From contig NZ_JAQBOC010000074.1 of NCBI RefSeq assembly GCF_028288225.1, positions 1 to 64,000 on the forward strand: 64,000 nt of DNA, read 5' to 3'. The stretch comes from Mucilaginibacter sp. (GTDB taxonomy: Bacteria; Bacteroidota; Bacteroidia; Sphingobacteriales; Sphingobacteriaceae). Below are positions 9,158-17,085 of the stretch, piece after piece; position 1 is the stretch's first letter; each line of letters starts with the position of its first letter. Below the pieces are notes generated by a model. The model was given only the letters and a program-made list of their open reading frames with translations, made no database searches and was not told the DNA's origin. The position numbers and the translations under genes were made by a program.

Positions 9158-9293
9158 GAGTAGTCATTGGTCATTAGTCATTAGGTCATTTGTTTAGGCG
9201 GGTGATTAGACTACAATATCCAATGACACAATTTATAACCGTAATACACCAATGACTAATGACAGCAAAGCGAATGACTAATGACCAAATAAC
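9158..9293 (+). repeat. Array spacer repeat 3, palindromic
   Basis: The arms TTGGTCATTAGTCATT (9167-9182) and AATGACTAATGACCAA (9273-9288) pair perfectly over 16 bases. The right arm ends five bases before the ATG at 9294, inside the translation initiation region. The core is very close to that of the spacer at 24511 (CATTTGTTTAGGCG, GATTAGACTA, ATCCAATGACACAATTTA). Confidence 0.8.
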
Positions 9294-11723
9294 ATGATAC
9301 GAAACTATTTAAAAAGCACCATCCGTAATATTATGCGAAATAAATTTATTTCGTTTATAAATATTTTCGGCCTTACAGTAGGTTTAACGTGCTGCCTGCT
9401 TATCCTTTCGTATATTATTAATGAAAAAAGCTACGACTTATTCAACACCAATGCCAAAAACATTTACCGTGTAACGCGTACTTTCTATGCTGCTGATGGA
9501 ACGGCGAGCCTTCATACAGGTTCAGTAGCTCCCCCCTTCGGGCCCTTGCTCAAAAATGCCTTCCCCGATATTGAGCAAATGACAAGATTATGGCCCACGG
9601 GGTCGGTTACGCTAAAATATGGCAGTAAGCTTTTTAACGAAAAAGATGCTTTTTATGCAGAAAAAAATCTGTTCTCAGTTTTTAGCATTCCGGTTTTAAA
9701 AGGCGATGCTAAAACAGCCCTCGCTGACCCATATAGTGTTATGCTAACCGAAAGTATGGCAAGAAAGTATTTTGACGGCGCCGACCCGATGAATAAAACT
9801 ATTCAGCTTAATGGCAACAAGCGCGAGTTTAAGGTAACCGGTATTTTTAAGGAACTTGCCCCAAACTCCCATTTCCATCCCCAGCTACTGCTATCATTCA
9901 ATACACTTAATGATACCAGCGTTTACGGCCAGATACCTCTGACAACAAGGTTTAACCATAATGCTTTCTTTACTTATTTGCTTTTTCCTGAAAACTATAA
10001 TGTAGCCCGAATTGAGTCGCAGCTTCCATCGTTTCTTGATAAATATGTCCACTTAAATAATTTACCCGGTAATACCAAAACGCATCAGGCTACAAAGCTC
10101 GACTTGCAAAAGTTAGCCGATATACACCTTTATTCCCATCTTGATACAGAAATAGAGCCAAACGGAGATATAAAGAGGATCTATATATTTTCGGCTATCG
10201 CGTTGTTTATTCTTTTGATAGCGTGCATTAACTACATGAACCTGTCGACAGCACGGTCTATATTGAGGGCAAAAGAGATAGGCGTAAGAAAGGTGGTAGG
10301 GGCACTGCGAAAGGAAATTATCTGGCAGTTCCTGAGTGAATCAATTCTGATATCCTTTATAGCTTTGGCGCTTGCATTTGCAATTAGTGTACTGGTTGCG
10401 CCGGTCATTAATAAAATATCCGGTAATAACTTTTCAATAGATGTGCTTCTGCAATGGAAGGTTTTGTTGCCGATGTTTTTTCTGCCATTTGTAATTGGCC
10501 TGATAAGCGGGGCGTACCCAGCCTTGTTTATGTCATCGTTTTTACCGGTTAAAGTACTTAAAGGAATATTTAAGGTTGGCTCCGGTAATATTTCGTTCAG
10601 GAAAGCACTGGTTGTTACCCAATTCTCTATTTCAATAATACTGATAGTTGCAACCGCTGTGGTTTACCAGCAGTTACAATATATGCAGAACAAAAACCTT
10701 GGTTATAATAAAGACAATATTATTACAATGGACTACGGCCCCGGTTTTGTTAAACGATATGAATCCTTTAAAGCCGACCTTTTAAGAAACCCGGCAATAA
10801 AGAAAATTGGTAAATCCAGCTACATTCCATCTGATCGTATTTTAAGCGCATCAGATGCTGCGGTAATGCACAACGGTTCGATGCACCAGGTTAAAATCGA
10901 GCTTAAATTTGTACAGGCAGATTATGATTTCAACTCCACCTATGATATGCATATGGCTGCCGGACGGGAATTTTCGAAAGCATACCCAACAGATACAGCT
11001 GCCTACATAATTAACGAACAAGCTGTTAAACAACTGGAATGGAAAACAGCCGAAAATGCGATTGGCCGTGATATAAGTTACGGCGGCGTAAAAGGCAAAG
11101 TTATCGGCGTTGTTAAGGACGTGCAGTTTGAGTCGCTGCACCAAAAAGTGATACCCCTGCTTTTTCAATTACCCAGGTTTGATTATTTCGGAAAGCTTTC
11201 TATTAAGGTAGACGGGCACAATGTGCAGGCGGCATTGGCGATGATAAGCAGCGTATGGAAAAAGTATCAGCCAGACACGCCGTTTGAATTTTCTTTTCTT
11301 GATGATAAGTTTGCTAAACTCTATAGCGCAGAAGAAGAGCAGGGCACATTGTTCACCATATTTTCGTGCATAGCAATCTTTATAGCTTGCCTCGGATTAT
11401 TAGGGCTATCAGCCTTTACAATAGGCCAGCGGGTTAAGGAAATTGGCCTGCGCAAAGTGCTGGGTGCAAGCGTGCCACAAATAGTTGTAGCGTTATCGCG
11501 CGATTTTTTGAAGCTGGTGATAATTTCTGCACTGATAGCCATACCTGTAGCATGGTATGCCATGAACACGTGGCTGCTTGATTTTGCATTCCGCATCAGT
11601 ATTAGCTGGTGGGTATTGGCAATGGCAGGTGTAATAGCATTGATAATAGCTTTTGTTACCATAAGCTTTCAGTCAATTAAAGCGGCGTTGGCAAACCCGG
11701 TGAAGAGTCTGCGTTCGGAGTGA
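9294..11723 (+). CDS. MacB/FtsX-type ABC permease 4 of 10
   Basis: An 809-residue permease, the close paralogue of permease 3. FtsX signatures are EIGVRKVVG from 328 and EIGLRKVLG from 716, and the C-terminus is NPVKSLRSE. The N-terminal MIRNYLKSTIRNIMRN is the usual basic amphipathic start of these proteins. The frame is intact and there is no ATPase domain. The spacer after it is unlike the other spacers. Confidence 0.93.
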   Translation: MIRNYLKSTIRNIMRNKFISFINIFGLTVGLTCCLLILSYIINEKSYDLFNTNAKNIYRVTRTFYAADGTASLHTGSVAPPFGPLLKNAFPDIEQMTRLWPTGSVTLKYGSKLFNEKDAFYAEKNLFSVFSIPVLKGDAKTALADPYSVMLTESMARKYFDGADPMNKTIQLNGNKREFKVTGIFKELAPNSHFHPQLLLSFNTLNDTSVYGQIPLTTRFNHNAFFTYLLFPENYNVARIESQLPSFLDKYVHLNNLPGNTKTHQATKLDLQKLADIHLYSHLDTEIEPNGDIKRIYIFSAIALFILLIACINYMNLSTARSILRAKEIGVRKVVGALRKEIIWQFLSESILISFIALALAFAISVLVAPVINKISGNNFSIDVLLQWKVLLPMFFLPFVIGLISGAYPALFMSSFLPVKVLKGIFKVGSGNISFRKALVVTQFSISIILIVATAVVYQQLQYMQNKNLGYNKDNIITMDYGPGFVKRYESFKADLLRNPAIKKIGKSSYIPSDRILSASDAAVMHNGSMHQVKIELKFVQADYDFNSTYDMHMAAGREFSKAYPTDTAAYIINEQAVKQLEWKTAENAIGRDISYGGVKGKVIGVVKDVQFESLHQKVIPLLFQLPRFDYFGKLSIKVDGHNVQAALAMISSVWKKYQPDTPFEFSFLDDKFAKLYSAEEEQGTLFTIFSCIAIFIACLGLLGLSAFTIGQRVKEIGLRKVLGASVPQIVVALSRDFLKLVIISALIAIPVAWYAMNTWLLDFAFRISISWWVLAMAGVIALIIAFVTISFQSIKAALANPVKSLRSE

Positions 11724-11788
11724 TTAGAGGCTAGAAATCAGAGATTAGGTTTTAAAAAGCATGTTATAAAATTTCGGCTATGAGCTAT

Positions 11789-11840
11789 GAACCATCAACA
11801 ATGAACTATAAATAGAACCATCAACAATGAACTATAAATA
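11789..11840 (+). repeat. Perfect 26-bp tandem duplication in spacer 4
   Basis: Two identical adjacent 26-base units (11789-11814 and 11815-11840), each starting GAACCATCAACAATGAAC and ending in TATAAATA, end 11 bases before the ATG at 11852. This spacer lacks the GTCATTAG repeat of its neighbours. The ATGAAC word recurs near 38675-38715. Confidence 0.85.
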
Positions 11841-11851
11841 AACCAACTGTC

Positions 11852-14317
11852 ATGATAAAAAACTATTTTAAGATTGCTTTCAGGGGATTTTGGAAGCACA
11901 AGCTGTTTACATTTATAAATATAATTGGCTTATCAATAGGCATAAGTGCTTCATTAGTAATTTACCTCATTGTTCATTACGATCTTTCTTTTGATAAATT
12001 CCATAAGGATAGCGACAGGATCTATAGAGTTGTAAGTAATTTTAGCTTCCAGGGTAACCCAAGCTATACTCCCGGCGTTTGCGGCCCGTTAGCTGAAGCC
12101 ATTAAAAGCCAGGCAACCGGGGTTGAATTAACTGCTCCACTTTTTACGCTAACCCCTGATGTATTTATTGCCGGAAAAAAAAATATTCCAACAAGATTTA
12201 AGGCCCAGGATAAAATTGTACTGGCGGACCAGGCATACTTTAAAATATTTAATTACGTGTGGCTCGCCGGCTCGTCCACCAATGCGTTAGATGCACCCAA
12301 CCATGTTGTATTAACGTCGGAGCGCGCAAAGCTTTATTTCCCATCGTTGTCTTATGATCAGATGATAGGCAAAACTGTTACATATGATACCATTAAAACA
12401 ACTGTTACAGGCATAGTACAAACGATAACAGAAAACACCGATTTTGCTTTTCATGACTTTATATCTTTTAGTACAGGTACAGCAAATAAGGATTTGGCCG
12501 ATCAACTGGGGTTAAAAGAATGGGAAAATACAAATTCAGCCTCGGAGGTTTTTATCAAATTGTCGCCAACCGCTTCTGCAGCAAATGTTGAAAAGCAACT
12601 AAATACAATATTAAAGAAAAGCAGCCCGCCGAGACCCGAATTAAAAGGAAGCACCCACGCATTTAGCCTGGAGCCACTAGGCAACATTCACTTTAGTGAA
12701 AAATACGGAACATTTGATTTTAGCTCATCAGCTAATAAAACCACGTTATATGGTTTATTGGTAATAGGCGCATTCCTGTTGCTATTGGGATGTATAAACT
12801 TTGTGAACTTAACCACTGCTCAAGCAACTCAAAGGGCAAAGGAAATTGGCATCCGCAAAACTATGGGTAGCAGCCGCATGCAACTGGTTATACAATTTTT
12901 AAGCGAAACTTTTTTTATTACCCTGTTTGCAGTTATTATTTCGATGCTGCTGGCCCCGTTAATATTGAAGCTATTTGCTGATTTTATAGCCCCGGGCATT
13001 AAAGCTGATTTTATTCATCAACCTAATATTATCCTGTTCCTTATTGCGCTCACTATCATTGTAAGCTTCTTATCCGGTTTTTATCCTGCGCTCATGCTGT
13101 CGGGATATAAACCTGTTTTAGTACTAAAAAATCAGGCACAAAGCAATAGCAATAAAACCAGGAATGCCTGGCTTCGTAAATCGTTAACAGTTTCGCAGTT
13201 TGTTATAGCGCAGTTTTTTATAATGGCAACGGTTTTGGTGAGCAAGCAAATTTATTACGCATTGCATAAAGACCTTGGCTTTAAAAAGGATGCCATCATT
13301 TTTATACAAAGCCCCTGGAAGACTCGCAACATGGACCGAAACATTACATTATTAAACAAACTGCGTTCCATACCGCAGGTTGAAATGATAAGCATTGGCG
13401 GGGCGCCTCCGTCGTCCGGAAATACCAATACCACTGCGGCCGTATATATGGATGGAAAAAAGGAAATAAGAACCGGCGTAGAATTGAAAAGTGGCGATGA
13501 GAATTTTATTAAGTTATATAAGATCAAGCTGCTTGCAGGCAGAAACATAAAAAAAAGCGACACCTCAAGGGCGTTCCTGATAAATTATAAATATGCCCAA
13601 ATACTTGGTTTTAAAAATCCAAATGATGCCTTAGGCAAACAGATTATTAAGTTTAATGGTGATCATAAAATGAAAATTGTTGGTGTTGTTGCTGATTTTT
13701 ATGAGCGGTCATTGCAATCGCCTATTAATCCTTTGGCTATTCTTTTTGGTAAGGACACCTATCAAACCGGGACATTTCATATTGCATTAAAACCTCAAAC
13801 CGATGGTGGCAACGAGTGGAAGAAGGCTATTGCGACAATGAGAAAGCAATACAAGGAAATTTACCCCGACGATGATTTTGACTATCATTTTTATGATGAA
13901 TCAATAGCCAAATTTTATGCCGGTGAGCAGCATACTGCAACCTTGCTCAACTGGGCTACCGGCTTATCAATATTTATCAGCTGCCTGGGCTTACTTGGTT
14001 TGGCTATCTACACAACCAACCAGCGAACCAAGGAAATTGGCGTGCGCAAAGTGCTCGGTGCTTCGGTTACGCAAATAGTAACCTTACTATCGTCAGAGCT
14101 GGTGTGGCTGATACTGCTGGCGTTTATACTGGTAACGCCAATAGCATGGTATGCCATGAACAAGTGGATACAAACTTATGCCGACAGGACCCCGATAAGC
14201 TGGTGGATCTTTGCAGCAAGCGGCGCGGGGATGCTAATTGCAGCGGTATTTACTTCGAGTTTTCAAACAGTTAAGGCCGCAATTGCAAACCCGGTAAAGA
14301 GTCTTCGTTCGGAGTGA
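11852..14317 (+). CDS. MacB/FtsX-type ABC permease 5 of 10
   Basis: An 821-residue permease, the longest of the array. TM1 is FINIIGLSIGISASLVIYLI, and the FtsX signatures are EIGIRKTMG from 331 and EIGVRKVLG from 728. It ends NPVKSLRSE. Its first periplasmic domain is clearly different from permeases 1-4. It is the last gene before a strong hairpin and a second promoter region, so it probably closes the first transcription unit. Confidence 0.93.
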   Translation: MIKNYFKIAFRGFWKHKLFTFINIIGLSIGISASLVIYLIVHYDLSFDKFHKDSDRIYRVVSNFSFQGNPSYTPGVCGPLAEAIKSQATGVELTAPLFTLTPDVFIAGKKNIPTRFKAQDKIVLADQAYFKIFNYVWLAGSSTNALDAPNHVVLTSERAKLYFPSLSYDQMIGKTVTYDTIKTTVTGIVQTITENTDFAFHDFISFSTGTANKDLADQLGLKEWENTNSASEVFIKLSPTASAANVEKQLNTILKKSSPPRPELKGSTHAFSLEPLGNIHFSEKYGTFDFSSSANKTTLYGLLVIGAFLLLLGCINFVNLTTAQATQRAKEIGIRKTMGSSRMQLVIQFLSETFFITLFAVIISMLLAPLILKLFADFIAPGIKADFIHQPNIILFLIALTIIVSFLSGFYPALMLSGYKPVLVLKNQAQSNSNKTRNAWLRKSLTVSQFVIAQFFIMATVLVSKQIYYALHKDLGFKKDAIIFIQSPWKTRNMDRNITLLNKLRSIPQVEMISIGGAPPSSGNTNTTAAVYMDGKKEIRTGVELKSGDENFIKLYKIKLLAGRNIKKSDTSRAFLINYKYAQILGFKNPNDALGKQIIKFNGDHKMKIVGVVADFYERSLQSPINPLAILFGKDTYQTGTFHIALKPQTDGGNEWKKAIATMRKQYKEIYPDDDFDYHFYDESIAKFYAGEQHTATLLNWATGLSIFISCLGLLGLAIYTTNQRTKEIGVRKVLGASVTQIVTLLSSELVWLILLAFILVTPIAWYAMNKWIQTYADRTPISWWIFAASGAGMLIAAVFTSSFQTVKAAIANPVKSLRSE

Positions 14318-14325
14318 TTTTTTTT

Positions 14326-14405
14326 AGTCCGAAAGTCAGTAAAGTCCGAAAGACCGTAAGAAAGATTGCTACATGAGGCTTTCGGACTTTACTGACTTTC
14401 GGACT
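14326..14405 (+). terminator. Long perfect palindrome closing the permease 1-5 unit
   Basis: The 27-base arms at 14326-14352 and 14379-14405 are exact reverse complements, made of the repeated word AGTCCGAAAGTCAGTAAAG, with a 26-base loop. It begins eight bases after the permease 5 stop codon. Its position between that stop and the next promoter suggests termination or 3'-end protection. A T run lies on its 5' side and none follows it, so this is not a textbook terminator. Confidence 0.6.
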
Positions 14406-14421
14406 TTCGGAATCCCACAAC

Positions 14422-14460
14422 TGTATCATTACCGAACACCAGGTGTTACACTTACGAACA
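14422..14460 (+). promoter_or_regulatory. 39-bp dyad operator/enhancer element, copy B
   Basis: TGTATCATTACCGAACACC-A-GGTGTTACACTTACGAACA. The core AACACC-A-GGTGTT is a perfect palindrome exactly centred in the 39 bases, and the ends TGT and ACA extend the dyad. It matches copy A at 32 and copy C at 29 of 39 positions by eye. It ends 55 bases before the GG of the downstream box. Confidence 0.7.
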
Positions 14461-14512
14461 TATTCGTACACTAATACATTATATAAATATCTGATTATTA
14501 ACAATTTAAATA

Positions 14513-14532
14513 TTTGGTATGTATTTTAACCG
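14513..14532 (+). promoter_or_regulatory. Promoter-like box, permeases 6-10
   Basis: TTTGGTATGTATTTTAACCG is nearly identical to the box at 1605. The upstream ATCTGAT and CAATTTAAA words are shared with the box at 27224. The GG is 41 bases before the start codon at 14557. It implies that the array is transcribed as two permease units. Confidence 0.5.
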
Positions 14533-14556
14533 TTTTGTATCACTAAGAATTTTATC

Positions 14557-16983
14557 ATGCTTAAAAATTACTTTAAAATAGCCTGGCGCAACATAGTCCA
14601 CCATAAAGCGTATGCCGCCATTAATGTTTCTGGCTTAACGGTTGGTATTGCCGCCTGCTTACTTATATATGTTGTTGTTCAATACGAGTTGAGCTTTGAT
14701 ACCTTTAGGCCAAATTACAAAAATATTTACCACGTTGTCACCCAGGAGAAACGCGAAGATGGGTTTTCCTATAATCCGGGCATCCCTATCCCCTCAACAG
14801 ATGCTTTAAGGCTTGATTTTCCGCAGGCAAAAGTAGCAGCGATAAATTTAAATTACGGCAGTCAAATAACAGTACTTAGTAATGTTTCAAATAGCGCTGC
14901 CAACAAAAAGTTCACTGAAAATTTGGGTGTAATGTTTATGGAGCCACAATTCTTTGACATTTTTAGTGCTGCATGGTTAACCGGTGATAAAAAAGTACTT
15001 GCAGAGCCCAATATGGCTGTTATTGATAAAAGTACGGCCATTAAATATTTCGGCGATTGGAAAAACGCCATCGGCAAACTGCTGAAAATGAATAATGTGC
15101 TCACTTTAAAGGTAGCCGGCGTGATTGAGGATGCACAGCCAAACAGTGATTTCCCGCTGAAAGTACTGGTATCATTCATAACCTGGAAACAGCACCCTAA
15201 TGATTATGGATATGTTAACGACTGGCATTCAGTAAGCAGCAATCACCAGGTGTTTATGCAATTGCCTGCTAACGAATCATTTATCAGGGTTAATGAACAG
15301 CTTAAAACGTTTAACCACAGGCATTCAGGCGATAAGGGCAGAGTTGGCCGGGTGCAATTTTTACAGCCCTTAAGCGAAATGCACTTTGATACCCGCTTTG
15401 GGGGCTCCCTTGGCGACCATATGACTACGAAAGCAACATTGCGTACGCTGTCACTTATTGCCATACTTATTATTCTAATGGCTTCCATTAATTTTATTAA
15501 CCTGTCAACGGCACAATCTGTAGGGCGGTCGAAAGAAGTTGGGATCCGTAAAGTATTAGGGAGCAGCCGGGTTCAGTTAATAAGCCAGGTTATGGGCGAA
15601 ACAACAATTATCGTTATAGGCTCGGTATTGCTGGCTATGGTTGTTGCAAAGCTTGCATTACCCTATCTCAAAAACATCGCCAGTGTGCCGGACAGTATCA
15701 GTTTGCTTAGCGTGGGCAGCGCGCTGTTTTTGCTATTAGTAACCGGCATAGTAATTCTTTTATCAGGCCTTTATCCTGCATTAGTGGTATCGGGTTTTAA
15801 GCCCGTATTAGCGCTTAAAAATAAGATCACAGCTGCTTCAATAGGTGGGATCCCGTTGCGCAGGGGGCTTGTGGTAATGCAATTTGCCATTTCGCAATTA
15901 CTGATCATCGGTACCATCATCGCCATAAAGCAAATGAATTTTGTTAATGAGGCCGATCTCGGGTTTAATAAAAGTGCGGTGCTGATAATTCCCGGCTATA
16001 CCGATAGCATTAGCCTGCGTAAAATAGAACCATTTAAGCAACAGCTAATGCAAAATGCCGCGGTTAAGTCGGTAAGTTTTGCTTCGGACGCACCATCGTC
16101 AGAAAATAACTGGGGTACAAACTTTTATTTTGATCATTCGACGAAAGAAAACGGCATCACCACATTTTTGAAATATGGCGATGCCGATTATTTTAAAACC
16201 TTTGGATTACGGTTTATTGCAGGTAAAGGCTATGACCAAAGCGATACAGCCAGGCAGGTTGTAGTAAATGAAACTTTTATAAAAAAGCTTGGCATTCAGC
16301 GTGCTGAGGGTGCGTTAGGCAAAACTGTAAGGTTAGGCGGCAATAAAGCATTTTGGGCTCCTATTGTTGGCGTTGTTAAAGACTTCAAAACCAATTCGTT
16401 AAGAGAAGAAGTTAAACCGATAGTTATTTCTCCGCGAAAAAACTTCGAATCGCAGCTTGCTATTAAAATAGAAACGAAAAATCTGAGTAACACCGTAGCA
16501 ACTTTACAAAAACAATGGGAAAATATGTATCCCGAATATGCCTACAATGGCTTTTTCCTTGATGAAAACATAGCTCAATTTTACAGGCAGGAGAACCAGC
16601 TGGCCCTGGTTTATAAAATATTTGCGTGTATAGCCGTATTTATTTCATGTTTGGGCCTGTATGGGCTGGTATCATTCATGGTGGTACAAAGAACCAAAGA
16701 AGTTGGGGTACGTAAAGTATTGGGGGCTTCGGTAAAGAGCATAGTCTTCCTGTTTTCAAAGGAGTTTGTAATACTGATATGTATCTCGTTTATGATTGCG
16801 GTTCCTGTATCATGGTACCTGGTGTCGGGCTATCTTCAAACCTTTGTTTATCGGATCTCCATAAATGTTGATGTGTTTTTACTGGCTCTGGTAGCTTCAA
16901 TTATACTGGCATGGGTAACAGTAGGTTATAAAGCGGTAAAAGCTGCATTGGCAAACCCGGTATCGAGTATGAGGAGTGAATAA
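14557..16983 (+). CDS. MacB/FtsX-type ABC permease 6 of 10
   Basis: An 808-residue permease and the first gene of the second unit. FtsX signatures are EVGIRKVLG from 327 and EVGVRKVLG from 715, and the C-terminal end is NPVSSMRSE. It is most like permease 9. Both have a GF(S)xxxG(I/V)P(I/L)P motif in the first periplasmic domain, VSFM(V/A)VQRTKEVG before the last FtsX block and VGYKA near the C-terminus where the others have FQSIKA. This marks a distinct subfamily. Confidence 0.93.
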   Translation: MLKNYFKIAWRNIVHHKAYAAINVSGLTVGIAACLLIYVVVQYELSFDTFRPNYKNIYHVVTQEKREDGFSYNPGIPIPSTDALRLDFPQAKVAAINLNYGSQITVLSNVSNSAANKKFTENLGVMFMEPQFFDIFSAAWLTGDKKVLAEPNMAVIDKSTAIKYFGDWKNAIGKLLKMNNVLTLKVAGVIEDAQPNSDFPLKVLVSFITWKQHPNDYGYVNDWHSVSSNHQVFMQLPANESFIRVNEQLKTFNHRHSGDKGRVGRVQFLQPLSEMHFDTRFGGSLGDHMTTKATLRTLSLIAILIILMASINFINLSTAQSVGRSKEVGIRKVLGSSRVQLISQVMGETTIIVIGSVLLAMVVAKLALPYLKNIASVPDSISLLSVGSALFLLLVTGIVILLSGLYPALVVSGFKPVLALKNKITAASIGGIPLRRGLVVMQFAISQLLIIGTIIAIKQMNFVNEADLGFNKSAVLIIPGYTDSISLRKIEPFKQQLMQNAAVKSVSFASDAPSSENNWGTNFYFDHSTKENGITTFLKYGDADYFKTFGLRFIAGKGYDQSDTARQVVVNETFIKKLGIQRAEGALGKTVRLGGNKAFWAPIVGVVKDFKTNSLREEVKPIVISPRKNFESQLAIKIETKNLSNTVATLQKQWENMYPEYAYNGFFLDENIAQFYRQENQLALVYKIFACIAVFISCLGLYGLVSFMVVQRTKEVGVRKVLGASVKSIVFLFSKEFVILICISFMIAVPVSWYLVSGYLQTFVYRISINVDVFLLALVASIILAWVTVGYKAVKAALANPVSSMRSE

Positions 16984-17085
16984 AGTCATTGCTCATTGTG
17001 TCGTTAGTCATTGGTGGGGAAATCGCTTGACTAAGTACACCAATGATTAATGACAGCGCAGCAAATGACGTAATGACCAAATAAA
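16984..17085 (+). repeat. Array spacer repeat 6, diverged copy
   Basis: It carries AGTCATTGCTCATTG and GTTAGTCATTGG on the left and CCAATGATTAATGACAGCGC then GTAATGACCAAATAAA on the right, directly before the ATG at 17086. It is the same repeat type as spacers 1, 3, 7 and 9, but the middle is shortened. Confidence 0.65.
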
